Assembly: GCA_944326465.1 (NCBI GenBank) | Contig: CALVEB010000013.1 | Coordinates: 1-59,359 of the forward strand | Reading direction: 5' to 3' | From: Candidatus Gastranaerophilales bacterium | GTDB lineage: Bacteria; Cyanobacteriota; Vampirovibrionia; Gastranaerophilales; Gastranaerophilaceae | DNA length: 59,359 nt | Shown: positions 8,868 to 17,713 of the stretch, piece by piece | Numbering within the stretch: position 1 is the first letter of the stretch | How the letters are laid out: the number at the start of each line of letters is the position of its first letter | Position numbers and translations under genes: made by a program | The notes under the pieces: generated by a model | Told to the model about the DNA's origin: nothing | The model's input: the letters and a program-made list of their open reading frames with translations, nothing else | Databases searched by the model: none

Positions 8868-9533
8868 TCACACTTCACATTTTACTTCAGGGACATACTC
8901 ATATCCTGTAAGTTCTTCTACTGCTTTGCCCCATTTGTCGACCAAATCATCTATATTATCTGTATACGGAATAACTTTCCCTATTTTTACAATAATTTTA
9001 CCGGTAAAAGGAACCCTTTTTACTATATCAGTTCCGATTATACCGACAGGCAGAATTCCGCATTTGGTTATTTTTGCTATGTTGGCAAATCCTTTGGTTA
9101 CTCCGGAAATTTTACCCGGCTCTTCTCTTGTTCCTTGCGGAAAAATTCCGAATACCCATTTGCTGTCTTTTATTGATTTAACTGTTTTAAGAGTAGACGG
9201 GCCGAGTTTTTCACGATTTACCGCAAATGCTCCGAGCCAATCAAGAAAAATTCTAAGAAGCCAGAAATCAAACAATTCCTTTTTGGCCATAAATGCAACA
9301 TGGCGCGGCATAACAGCAGCTATTAGCGGCGGATCAAGTGTTGACAGATGATTAGGTGCAATTATATAGTCATTACTCTCTGGAATGTTTTCTTTGCCGT
9401 AAACTTCCAATCTGTAAACCAGTTTTAAACGCAGCATATACAACCCTTTGCATACAATTGTCTGGAATACTGAACGCAGCCAGTTGTAGTCTTTTGCTGT
9501 TCTTCTGGTACAATAAGTTTGTTCTGATGACAT
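8868..9533 (-). CDS. plsC: 1-acyl-sn-glycerol-3-phosphate acyltransferase-like protein (PlsC family), copy 1
   Basis: This is the first gene of the tandem acyltransferase pair. The 221-aa protein carries the catalytic HX4D as NHLSTLD and the acceptor motif as FPQGTRE, closer to the family consensus than its downstream neighbour, plus the late GILPVGI motif. It is likely to acylate lysophosphatidate at the inner membrane. The start at 9533 is set by a GGAGGG 4-5 nt before it; a TTG at 9545 would lie upstream of this ribosome site. Its stop overlaps a GTG of the second copy. Confidence 0.9.
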   Translation of the reverse strand: MSSEQTYCTRRTAKDYNWLRSVFQTIVCKGLYMLRLKLVYRLEVYGKENIPESNDYIIAPNHLSTLDPPLIAAVMPRHVAFMAKKELFDFWLLRIFLDWLGAFAVNREKLGPSTLKTVKSIKDSKWVFGIFPQGTREEPGKISGVTKGFANIAKITKCGILPVGIIGTDIVKRVPFTGKIIVKIGKVIPYTDNIDDLVDKWGKAVEELTGYEYVPEVKCEV

Positions 9534-9615
9534 CTTACCCTCCAATAATTATAGTATACTACAAAATTTTTATTATGCCATTGTGCGATTGGATTTTTCA
9601 TGTATACTAAAAGGT

Positions 9616-9654
9616 AGTGACTGAATGATTAAGTGATTGAGTGACTAATTGAAG
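9616..9654 (+). repeat. Short imperfect tandem repeats upstream of the phosphohexomutase gene
   Basis: Units of the type AGTGA[CT]TGA repeat several times with small variations just before the Shine-Dalgarno GAGGAGAG. The style matches the other short intergenic arrays in this window (26.46 kb and 38.9-39.1 kb). Confidence 0.5.
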
Positions 9655-9671
9655 CTAACAGAGGAGAGATT

Positions 9672-11945
9672 ATGGAAACATATAAAAAGTCAAACATTGA
9701 GTTGGAAAATGAGTTATTTAAAAGTGTTTATGATAAAACCCCTGAATACATAAAAAATCTTGATTTAATAGACCTAGACAATAGCGGCGAAATTATTTTT
9801 ACACTAAAAAAAGAACATCTGTTGCCCTATGATGCAAGGATAAATCCTCAAGGTTTAAATCTTCAAGACTGGTTTGCAAACTACGCAAAAGAGGCAAACG
9901 TTTCAACGGCCGGCATTCGCGGACCGCAAAATATTCTCTACCCGCAGGATACAAGATTCCCTATCAATCTTGTAGGCATCGTTCTTGCAACACTTGCAAA
10001 AGCACTTGTCGCAAAGGAAAAATATCCGGATAAAAACATATTAAAAATTGCAGGTCGCGAAGTCAGATATAATTCGGATAAATTTCTTGATGCAATAGCC
10101 AGAATACAGGCTGCAAACGGCATTAAAACCCTTGTTCCGAAAGGTAAAAAGACAATTCCGATATGGCTTGCTTCATTTTTAGCGTTTAAATTGGATTTAC
10201 TGGGCGGTGAATACATAACCTCAAGCCATGGAATTTCTGTTAAAAATGCAACAAAAGACTTAAACTCACAAGGCAGCCAGTATCTGCCGGAAGAATCAAT
10301 GGAATTTGTTGAAAAGATTCAGGAAATCTTTGACGAAACAATGAAAAAAGGCAGCTACGAAATTAAACTCGCCGCAAAAGATAATCCATTAATTGATGAA
10401 ACAATAATGGATAAATTAAATGACGGTGTTGATTTATATGTTGAATATCTGCAATCAGGTGTTGCGCAAAAATTTAATCTGGATTTGATAAAAGATTTCA
10501 ACGGAAAGATAATTATTGAAAATGTCGGCGGCTCTGCTCATAGAACTCTCAGCCGTGTATTAAAAAAATTAGGTTTGGACGATAAATTCGTATGGTTTAA
10601 TACAGAAGAAGATCCTTTTTTCCATTCTATCGGAAAATATGATCATACACCGTCAGGCGAAAAAGCCTTTTATGATTATTCAGTGGATGCTACAGTTATT
10701 GCCAAAAGAAAGAACGGCGAAAAGTTTTTCCCTGTAATAGAAACAATGCACTATGATGAAAAACTTAAAAATTACCCGACAGGAACCGTTGTTCTTATAA
10801 CAGATCCGGATCATGACAGGCTTACAATTACACAAACAGAAAGTGTTAAAGTTATTCCGGTGCTGGAAGAAGCCGGCATTGATTATATTAAACTTGATGA
10901 AAGTAAGGTTTTGACTGTATTTACAGCCAATCAGGCATTCTTAATCCTTATGGACTTCTGGGCAAAACAGTTAAAGGCGCAAGGGTTATGGGATAATCAC
11001 CCTAGATTTATGATAAAAACAACAGCCTCAGCACTTTCCTGGGATGAGTGGGCAGCACATAACGGAGTAAAAGTTATCAATGTGCCGGTTGGTTTCAAAG
11101 AAATTGCCAATATAATGAAAAAAGTTGAATTGAAACTTAAAAAAGCGCCTGAAAAGGAAGTAATCATTGACGATGTATTTGGAAATGCAGTCAACCTCGG
11201 AGTAAATCCGCGTCTATTATTCGGCGGCGAAGAATCAGGTGGTATGATTATGGGAAGCGATACCTTAATCAAATCACTTGCCGGCCGTGAAGCAATTGCA
11301 ATGCGTGAAAAGAGTGCAACAGAAGCAATTATGATAGCTTCTGCGCTTGTTGCGAAACTTGCGGGCTGCAAAAAATCTTTATCAGAACAGTTGATAGAAA
11401 TTTTTGATGAAAACAAAATTGTCGGCCGCTTTGACACCCGTGTTGATATTGCTTACTACAACGAATCAGAACCGGATATCAATAAGCTCAAAGAAGCCAA
11501 AATAGCGGGGGAAGCTAAGCGCACTCAGAACGATTTGTTCTATCTCACAATGGCTATTGCGCTAAAAGAAGGGGTTATGACTCTCGATAACATTAAAGAA
11601 GTCCTTAATGATTCATTTAAGAGTCTGATTTTCGATAATTTAAAATCAGTTAAATTTGTCGGCGACGGTACATATATGGAATTTGACGACAAATACATTG
11701 AAATACGTCCTTCCGGTACTGATGCGAAAACAAAGGCTTATGCCGGCGGACTGGATAAACAGGTTCTGGAAACCTATGCAGGCGCAATGGGGAATTATTC
11801 CGGCGAACGCACTGCATTACACAGAAAATACATCAGCGATGAATTTTATGATTCAGCTAAAGAAAAAGCAATGGATTACTATCTTGCATTCGTTGATAAA
11901 GACGCAAACAACGAGAAGTTTATAATTCCTGAATATAAATTTTAA
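9672..11945 (+). CDS. Large alpha-D-phosphohexomutase family protein (phosphoglucomutase/phosphomannomutase)
   Basis: This enzyme probably interconverts hexose 1- and 6-phosphates. Family landmarks are in order: TAGIRG (79-84), the catalytic serine loop YITSSHGIS (181-189), the metal-binding DPDHDR (378-383), the sugar-binding GGEESGG (518-524) and the phosphate-binding RPSGTD (679-684). The serine loop departs from the usual TASHNP, although S185-H186 is kept. At 757 aa it is well above the common 450-600 aa; the extra length lies mostly between the catalytic loop and the metal loop and in an extended C-terminus. The start follows GAGGAGAG. Substrate is not evident. Confidence 0.88.
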   Translation: METYKKSNIELENELFKSVYDKTPEYIKNLDLIDLDNSGEIIFTLKKEHLLPYDARINPQGLNLQDWFANYAKEANVSTAGIRGPQNILYPQDTRFPINLVGIVLATLAKALVAKEKYPDKNILKIAGREVRYNSDKFLDAIARIQAANGIKTLVPKGKKTIPIWLASFLAFKLDLLGGEYITSSHGISVKNATKDLNSQGSQYLPEESMEFVEKIQEIFDETMKKGSYEIKLAAKDNPLIDETIMDKLNDGVDLYVEYLQSGVAQKFNLDLIKDFNGKIIIENVGGSAHRTLSRVLKKLGLDDKFVWFNTEEDPFFHSIGKYDHTPSGEKAFYDYSVDATVIAKRKNGEKFFPVIETMHYDEKLKNYPTGTVVLITDPDHDRLTITQTESVKVIPVLEEAGIDYIKLDESKVLTVFTANQAFLILMDFWAKQLKAQGLWDNHPRFMIKTTASALSWDEWAAHNGVKVINVPVGFKEIANIMKKVELKLKKAPEKEVIIDDVFGNAVNLGVNPRLLFGGEESGGMIMGSDTLIKSLAGREAIAMREKSATEAIMIASALVAKLAGCKKSLSEQLIEIFDENKIVGRFDTRVDIAYYNESEPDINKLKEAKIAGEAKRTQNDLFYLTMAIALKEGVMTLDNIKEVLNDSFKSLIFDNLKSVKFVGDGTYMEFDDKYIEIRPSGTDAKTKAYAGGLDKQVLETYAGAMGNYSGERTALHRKYISDEFYDSAKEKAMDYYLAFVDKDANNEKFIIPEYKF

Positions 11946-11969
11946 TCAGGAGGTATTTAGCGGAAAAGA

Positions 11970-11992
11970 GGGTGTTATTCACCCATTTTTTT
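11970..11992 (+). terminator. Terminator overlapping the 3' end of the SulP gene
   Basis: GGGTG/CACCC (11970-11974 and 11980-11984) is followed by A and seven T. It serves the phosphohexomutase gene and overlaps the last codons of the convergent sulP gene. Confidence 0.7.
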
Positions 11993-13597
11993 CAATGCTT
12001 TTTTTGCAAAATCAATAGCCGGCATTTCGTCTGTAAATACGTGCCGCTGGCCTATCTGTTCAAGGATTTTATGTTCGCGTAGTTGATTTAAAACAGTTTC
12101 ATCCGGCACAACAAGTAAAATTCTGATATGCTGGCTGCGCAATCTTTCTATAATATCCTCAAGTGCAAAAATCGCGGAAATATCCAGTAAATCTCCGGAA
12201 TCATAAGTGAGAATAAGGATTTTTGTGCCGAGCATAACATCAAATTTTGAGATTAGCTGTGTTGCAGAACCAAAGAAAAACTGCCCGTCAATATGCGCAA
12301 TTCTGATTTTATGATGAAAATCTTCTTCAACAGATTTTTCTAGCGTAAGCACTTCCTTTTTATGTACAACTTTATGCACAATTCTTGCCTTATCTGCAAC
12401 ACGCTTTGCATATAAAAGTGCAGCAAGCGTGATTCCTGCACCAACCGCAACAATTAAATTATAAAATACGGTCAGTAAAAATACCAGAAGAAGTACGTAC
12501 AAATCTTCTTTAGGAGCGAATTTGATTACTTTAAGCAGCTTAACATCAATTATATCGTAACCGATTTTGATTAAAATTCCTGCAAGAACCGCAAGCGGAA
12601 TTTCAGCCACAAAGCCCGAAAATTGAAATAGTAATAACAAGAGCACAACAGGTGTGATAAATGCGGCAACACGTGTTGTTGCACCTGCTTTAAGGGCTGC
12701 AACTGTACGCATTGTAGCAGCAGCACCTGCAAGCGATCCTGTTAGGGCGCAAACAGCATTTCCAATTCCCTGCGCCAGAATAATACGCTTGGGGCTGCTT
12801 GTTGTCTTAGTCAAAGAATCACAAACAAGACCCGTCAAAAGGCTTTCGGCCGTCAAAATAATCGCCAGTGTTATTGCATAATGAAAATAAGTTATAATAT
12901 CATGTACACTTGCATGTGGAAAAACTATTTTAGGCCAATCAACAGATACCGCAGAAATTTTATCCACATTTAACCCGAGTTTCATTGATATAAACGTACA
13001 TACAATCAATGCAAGAACTGTTGACGGGAAAATCTTATTAATTCTTTTAGGGATACCAAACACTATAGCCAGCGTCAATACACCTATTAACAATGCATCA
13101 TAATTAATAGATGCAAGATTTAAAAAAGTATATTCAATACTCTCAATTGTATTAGACATTGCAGCATGCCCCAGAAGCGGATTTATCTGCAAAATTATAA
13201 TAATTATGCCGACACCGTTCATAAATCCCGAGATAACCGGATAAGGCACATATTTGACTATATTCAGCAATGCAGAACGAGAAAGAATAATTTGTAATAA
13301 GCCGGCCATAAACATAACAAGTATTACAGATGAAATATCCTTATTCAGGGCATGCATAACAGATGCAATGACAATTGCCGATGGGCCTGTAATACCTGAT
13401 ATCATAGGTATTACAGGCCCGATAAATGCAACAATAAAGCTTAGAATAATAGCGCCCCACAAACCTGCTCCGGCTCCAAATCCTGTCGCAACGCCAAAAG
13501 CAAGAGCCTGCGGTAATGCAATTATTGCGGCATTAATCCCGCCGAATGTATCCCCGATAAAAATATTTAACTTATTCTTTAAAAATTCTATATCCAT
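11975..13597 (-). CDS. SulP-family anion transporter with STAS domain
   Basis: This is an inner-membrane transporter of the SLC26/SulP family, which carries sulfate, bicarbonate or dicarboxylates. The 540-aa protein has about 10-12 hydrophobic segments (residues 15-400), with the conserved N-terminal ALPQALAFG segment and the TGPSAIVIASV region. It ends in a cytoplasmic STAS domain (about 430-535) with FFFGSATQL and the LTYDSGDLLDISA segment that corresponds to the phosphorylatable loop. The gene is divergent from metF. Its start has a TG-extended -10 and no Shine-Dalgarno. The substrate cannot be fixed from the sequence. Confidence 0.92.
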   Translation of the reverse strand: MDIEFLKNKLNIFIGDTFGGINAAIIALPQALAFGVATGFGAGAGLWGAIILSFIVAFIGPVIPMISGITGPSAIVIASVMHALNKDISSVILVMFMAGLLQIILSRSALLNIVKYVPYPVISGFMNGVGIIIIILQINPLLGHAAMSNTIESIEYTFLNLASINYDALLIGVLTLAIVFGIPKRINKIFPSTVLALIVCTFISMKLGLNVDKISAVSVDWPKIVFPHASVHDIITYFHYAITLAIILTAESLLTGLVCDSLTKTTSSPKRIILAQGIGNAVCALTGSLAGAAATMRTVAALKAGATTRVAAFITPVVLLLLLFQFSGFVAEIPLAVLAGILIKIGYDIIDVKLLKVIKFAPKEDLYVLLLVFLLTVFYNLIVAVGAGITLAALLYAKRVADKARIVHKVVHKKEVLTLEKSVEEDFHHKIRIAHIDGQFFFGSATQLISKFDVMLGTKILILTYDSGDLLDISAIFALEDIIERLRSQHIRILLVVPDETVLNQLREHKILEQIGQRHVFTDEMPAIDFAKKALKKMGE

Positions 13598-13604
13598 AAA
13601 ACAA

Positions 13605-13613
13605 ATTGTATCA
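13605..13613 (-). promoter_or_regulatory. Extended -10 of the sulP gene, 7 nt from its ATG
   Basis: On the minus strand TGA-TACAAT ends 7 nt before the ATG at 13597. No -35 and no Shine-Dalgarno are seen, so the mRNA is probably leaderless. Confidence 0.5.
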
Positions 13614-13634
13614 CGAAAGTTTTAAATTTTTACG

Positions 13635-13643
13635 TGCTATAAT
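13635..13643 (+). promoter_or_regulatory. Extended -10 of metF, 6 nt from its ATG
   Basis: TGC-TATAAT ends exactly 6 nt before the ATG at 13650. The -35 region is poor, as is normal for extended -10 promoters, and no Shine-Dalgarno exists. Confidence 0.6.
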
Positions 13644-13649
13644 TAATTT

Positions 13650-14504
13650 ATGAAATTGAAAGATATTTACAATTCAGAAAAAAGCCGGCCTGTAATTTCA
13701 TTTGAAGTCTTTCCGCCAAAAGACAACGACCTTGAGGCACTGGATAAAGAACTTAACCTGCTAAAAAAATACAATCCTGCATTGATTTCTGTTACGAGTA
13801 CATCGGCAGCAACAAATGTGGTACAAAACGAAATTGTCCAAAATATCCGTAACAAAATGCAGTTAACTGTTATGCCACACCTTACCTGCGTCAGAAACTG
13901 CAGGAGTGATGTAGATGAGTATATAAAAATTTTAGAAAAGAGTAATGTAGATTGCATTCTGGCTCTTCGCGGGGATTTTCCGGCAGATAATGCCCCTGTA
14001 TGCACAGATTTTAAATATGCAAATGAACTTATAGAGTTTATAAAAGCTAAAAGCGATTTATCCATAGGGGTTGCGGGATATCCGGAAGGGCACATTGAAG
14101 CAGACAATATACAAGATGATATTAATAATTTAAAACGAAAACTGTCAGCAGGCGGTGAAGTAATATATACACAACTTTTTTTTGATAATGACAAATTCTT
14201 CAGATACCTTGAGCTTTTGGAGAATAACGGAATAGATGTGCCGGTGGCCGCAGGAATCATGCCGGTAATCAGTTATTCTCAGATAACACGCATGATTAAA
14301 CTTGCTAAAATTTCAGTGCCGAAATCTCTTGAAGAAAAAATTGAACGCTATAAAGATGATAAAAATTCACTTTTAGAATTCGGAGTGGAATTTGCTGTCA
14401 ATCAATGCAGAGATCTCATTGAGACCGGAGTTTGCGGATTACATTTTTACACACTGAACAAAGCTTATTCAACATCAAAAATACTGGACAATATTACAAT
14501 ATAA
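13650..14504 (+). CDS. metF: 5,10-methylenetetrahydrofolate reductase
   Basis: MetF reduces methylene-THF to methyl-THF for methionine synthesis, using FAD. The 284-aa protein has the normal length and the TIM-barrel signatures SFEVFPPK (catalytic Glu), HLTCV, LRGD, GVAGYPEGH, TQLFFD, GIMPV and the final GLHFYTLNKA. The gene sits 10 bp before deoC, which has its own Shine-Dalgarno, so the two are likely cotranscribed. The start is unambiguous (first codon MKLKDIY) and lacks a ribosome-binding site. Confidence 0.96.
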   Translation: MKLKDIYNSEKSRPVISFEVFPPKDNDLEALDKELNLLKKYNPALISVTSTSAATNVVQNEIVQNIRNKMQLTVMPHLTCVRNCRSDVDEYIKILEKSNVDCILALRGDFPADNAPVCTDFKYANELIEFIKAKSDLSIGVAGYPEGHIEADNIQDDINNLKRKLSAGGEVIYTQLFFDNDKFFRYLELLENNGIDVPVAAGIMPVISYSQITRMIKLAKISVPKSLEEKIERYKDDKNSLLEFGVEFAVNQCRDLIETGVCGLHFYTLNKAYSTSKILDNITI

Positions 14505-14514
14505 AGGAGAAAAT

Positions 14515-15165
14515 ATGGAAAACCTTAACAAATATATTGAACACACACTTTTAAAACAGGATGCGACACATGAAGATTTAATAAAGCTGTTTGAAGAGGC
14601 TAAAGAACACAAATTTCTGGGCGTTTGCATAAATCCTGCTTATGTAAAACTTGCAAAAGAGCACCTTAAAGGAACAGGGATTAAAGTTGTTACGGTAATC
14701 GGTTTTCCGCTGGGGGCAAATTTACCGTCTGTTAAAGCTTATGAAGCAGCGTGCGCAGTAGAGGATGGAGCCGATGAAATTGATATGGTCATAAATGTTT
14801 CTGCAATAAAGGACAAAAATTATGACTATGTTATTAATGATATCCAGACTGTCAAAGAATCCTGTGGATTTTCACTATTAAAGGTTATTCTGGAAACCGA
14901 TTTGCTTAATCCTGACGAAATCAAAAAAGCCTGCGAATTGTGCGTACAGGCCGGAGCCGATTTTGTAAAAACATCAACCGGTTTTGTGAAAAACGGTGTC
15001 GGCGCAAAAGTTGAAGATGTAAAACTGATGTATGAAACAGTTTCGCCGCATGGTCTGAAAGTAAAAGCATCAGGCGGCATTCGCGACAAAGAAACAGCCA
15101 TAAAACTTATAGAGGCAGGCGCCTCAAGGCTTGGCACAAGCTCCGGAGTTAAAATTGTTCAATAG
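14515..15165 (+). CDS. deoC: Deoxyribose-phosphate aldolase
   Basis: DeoC cleaves 2-deoxyribose 5-phosphate to glyceraldehyde 3-phosphate and acetaldehyde, allowing use of deoxynucleosides. The 216-aa class I aldolase shows the Schiff-base lysine K152 in ADFVKTSTGF, the assisting K184 in VKASGGIR and D90 in EIDMVIN. The start follows AAAGGAGAA. No other deo gene is adjacent; the pairing with metF looks incidental. Confidence 0.96.
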   Translation: MENLNKYIEHTLLKQDATHEDLIKLFEEAKEHKFLGVCINPAYVKLAKEHLKGTGIKVVTVIGFPLGANLPSVKAYEAACAVEDGADEIDMVINVSAIKDKNYDYVINDIQTVKESCGFSLLKVILETDLLNPDEIKKACELCVQAGADFVKTSTGFVKNGVGAKVEDVKLMYETVSPHGLKVKASGGIRDKETAIKLIEAGASRLGTSSGVKIVQ

Positions 15166-15170
15166 ACTGT

Positions 15171-15521
15171 TTATGATGAACGAAGATTTTTAGCGCCTTT
15201 AAGATAGACGAATTTCGGAACAAAATCATCATCACAATTAACAACAACAAGAACTCTCAAGCACATCCGGCGAGAATTCGGGACATCAAGTTCGTTAAAA
15301 CACATCATTGCAACCTTGTCCCAGCCGATTGTAAGTCGTGCAAATTTAGCCGGAAAAGCTGCATTAAGGTCTGTTGTAACCGTAAAAATAGCGTGAGAAA
15401 TCTTTTCCTGCGTCAAATTATTTTGCGCAATCATTTCGTTTAACAATTCAACAGTTGCCGATTTTATAGCGGCTTCGGTGTTTGCTTCAACTGTAATTGC
15501 ACCGCGTATCCCTTTTGTCAT
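15171..15521 (-). CDS. aroH: Chorismate mutase, AroH class
   Basis: This monofunctional enzyme converts chorismate to prephenate for Phe/Tyr synthesis. The 116-aa protein matches the AroH fold rather than the all-helical AroQ type: RGAITVEANT at the N-terminus (R6), E77 in FNELDVP, R89 in CLRV and Y106 in VYLKGA, equivalent to the four active-site residues of the Bacillus subtilis enzyme. AroH is common in cyanobacteria and Bacillus. A Shine-Dalgarno AGGAG lies upstream, with a TATACT/TACAAT-rich promoter region beyond it. The gene is convergent with deoC, with 5 bp between the stops. Confidence 0.95.
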   Translation of the reverse strand: MTKGIRGAITVEANTEAAIKSATVELLNEMIAQNNLTQEKISHAIFTVTTDLNAAFPAKFARLTIGWDKVAMMCFNELDVPNSRRMCLRVLVVVNCDDDFVPKFVYLKGAKNLRSS

Positions 15522-15596
15522 ACCTTATACTCCTGTTTCTTACAATTGTAGTATAAAAATTATAGAAGTAAAGAGACTTTATGGAAGTTGTCATTT

Positions 15597-15620
15597 AAAA
15601 AGCCGGTTTATATACCGGCT
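15597..15620 (-). terminator. Terminator after the 638-aa lineage-specific protein gene
   Basis: AGCCGGT/ACCGGCT form a 7-bp stem that on the minus strand is followed by a T run. Confidence 0.75.
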
Positions 15621-15628
15621 GATTAGTC

Positions 15629-17545
15629 TTATGAAAATGCTTTAAAAGATCTTTCAACGTTTTTCTCTATGACAGATTTGATTGAATCATATTCTGTCTG
15701 AAGTGCGTTGTGTTCAGTGTCAAGTTTTTTCAGGTCTGTATCATACTTTTTATCTTTAGCCTGAATTTCAGTTGTTTTGCGATTGTATTCTGCTTCTGCC
15801 TTAGCAATAGCAACATCATCTTGTTCTTCATAAAAATCTGCGCAGTTGCCGTATTGTACAGAAACCCATGCATACTGATTCATCTGCTCAACTAATGTTT
15901 CGCCTTCTTCTTGATACTGTACCTGTTCCATTGTGACAATACCGTGTTCCAGAGCAAACTGAAGCCAATTTTCGTTATACATATAATAATCTTCAAGAAT
16001 TTTGTAATTATTCTGATTATCTTGTTTTTCAGCTTCTGATATGCCGCCCATTCTGAACCAGAGGTTTGTATACCACTGATATTTAGGGTTTTCTTCATCC
16101 GGAACGGTTTTCGCCGGAAGATTGTCTAATGCTTCTGTATACGCATTTTTTGTATTCTGCATTTGTTCATACCAGGTATTTAAGCCGCCGATGAAGTCAT
16201 CGTGCCACTTGTCATACTGTTCCTGATATTCTGCATATTTCTTATTATACACATCCAACTGTTCAAGATAAGGCTTCCATACCTCTTCTTCCCACTCTTT
16301 TTCCATTTCTTCTTGAAGAGTTTCGAAATTTTTCAGTTGATTATAGAAATCATTCCACTGCGTAACCAATTCAGATGCTGATTTTGAACCAGAACTGCTG
16401 GATAAGGTATATCTGCTGCTGTCAAGATCTGTTGTACTGCCTCCAACGCCGCCATTTTTCTCAAGATAATTGATAACTTCGCAATAAAGATCTATTACTG
16501 CCTGCTTAATATCTTCGATTTGAGGATATTCATCTGCATATTCGTTTAATGCATCAGCTAAATCTTTAGATGATTGAGTATCAGAGAAACCATAATTAGT
16601 TAATGATACATAACCATAATTTATTGCCACATCACGGTCAACAGTAATAGTACCTGATGAATTTGTTACGCTGCATGTGCCTTCACCCATACCGCCTTCA
16701 CCCCAGATAAGTGCAGCAAGGTTGTGTTCCATGTGTCCGATACCGCTTGTTGATGCATCTACGGATGAATAACACTGTGAACTATTATAAGCTGTTGCTA
16801 ATGCTGAAAAGTCCGGGAAAGTAGGTTTAGTCGGCTCAGTAGGTTTATTTGGTGCAGTCGGTTCCGGTTCAAATTCCGGTACATCCGTAATAGAATCTAC
16901 CCAGGTATTAAACAAACCTTTTGTTTGATTTCCGCCTGTATCAATATTTTTAACACTATCTTTTAAATTTTGAACCCACTGATTATAAGCTGCTTCGTCA
17001 TGCAAAAGATTTTCAGAAAAAGAAGGCTGTGTGCCGCCGCCTGTAACCATTTGCCCGATAGCGCCGCTTGTTGCACCGCTAACAGTATTCAACCATGAAT
17101 GCGGATCTCCTTCATTATAGAATTTATTAAAATCTTCACCATAAATATCTTCCAATGCAGGATCATATTTCGGGTTAGCCATATCACCTATTTCATAACA
17201 ACTTAAAAATGCAGCCAGATTACCGCTGTTTTGGTAATTCTTTGCATCTTCTGCTGATACAAGCAGTCTTCCTGCTGAATCAACAAAGCCATATTGATTT
17301 TTGATATCACTGTATTGAGTTACAGCGCCTACTGTTAGGGCTTGTGTCTGTCTTGTACCGGTGGAATCATAATTTGCATAAACCAATTTTGTTGAGTTTA
17401 AAGCTTCCATATACTCTTTACTTGCCTCACTTGATTTGTCGGCAAGCCGTAATTTTGAATTGGTAATCAGCTGAGATCGAGTCTCATTATGAGTCAATCT
17501 CGCGGTTATGCTTAATAGTCTTGCTTGTGAAGCTGATAAGCCCAT
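15629..17545 (-). CDS. Conserved Gastranaerophilales-type protein, possibly surface or secreted (MGLSASQARLL family)
   Basis: The 638-aa protein starts MGLSASQARLLSITARLTHNE, an N-terminus I associate with a large uncharacterised family in gut Melainabacteria; this is recollection, not a search. Visible parts: an N-terminal helical segment with SQLITNSKLRL and EALNSTKLVY, a Pro/Thr linker with PTEPTKPTFP (about residue 240), and C-terminal helical, Glu/Lys/Gln-rich coiled coil (about 430-630). No cleavable signal peptide is seen. The start at 17545 is preferred because AAAGGA lies 9 nt upstream, while ATGs at 17584 and 17563 have no ribosome site. Function unknown. The two-part helical architecture loosely recalls flagellin- or autotransporter-like structural proteins, but no homology can be claimed. 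Confidence 0.75.
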   Translation of the reverse strand: MGLSASQARLLSITARLTHNETRSQLITNSKLRLADKSSEASKEYMEALNSTKLVYANYDSTGTRQTQALTVGAVTQYSDIKNQYGFVDSAGRLLVSAEDAKNYQNSGNLAAFLSCYEIGDMANPKYDPALEDIYGEDFNKFYNEGDPHSWLNTVSGATSGAIGQMVTGGGTQPSFSENLLHDEAAYNQWVQNLKDSVKNIDTGGNQTKGLFNTWVDSITDVPEFEPEPTAPNKPTEPTKPTFPDFSALATAYNSSQCYSSVDASTSGIGHMEHNLAALIWGEGGMGEGTCSVTNSSGTITVDRDVAINYGYVSLTNYGFSDTQSSKDLADALNEYADEYPQIEDIKQAVIDLYCEVINYLEKNGGVGGSTTDLDSSRYTLSSSSGSKSASELVTQWNDFYNQLKNFETLQEEMEKEWEEEVWKPYLEQLDVYNKKYAEYQEQYDKWHDDFIGGLNTWYEQMQNTKNAYTEALDNLPAKTVPDEENPKYQWYTNLWFRMGGISEAEKQDNQNNYKILEDYYMYNENWLQFALEHGIVTMEQVQYQEEGETLVEQMNQYAWVSVQYGNCADFYEEQDDVAIAKAEAEYNRKTTEIQAKDKKYDTDLKKLDTEHNALQTEYDSIKSVIEKNVERSFKAFS

Positions 17546-17651
17546 TGCTGATTTTCCTTTCATGCTCAGAGTACTTAGATACATATAGAATATCGGCTTT
17601 TATCAGGTCAAACTTTAAAAAATAACAGCAAATGTTAAGATTCTTAACATT

Positions 17652-17683
17652 TAAAAAAGACAGTTATAACAACTGTCTTTTAG
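17652..17683 (-). terminator. Terminator after the lytic transglycosylase gene
   Basis: AGACAGTT/AACTGTCT form an 8-bp stem flanked by A and T runs, so it can work in both directions. Confidence 0.75.
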
Positions 17684-17713
17684 CTTTTTTTCTTTTACGT
17701 TAAATTTAATAAA

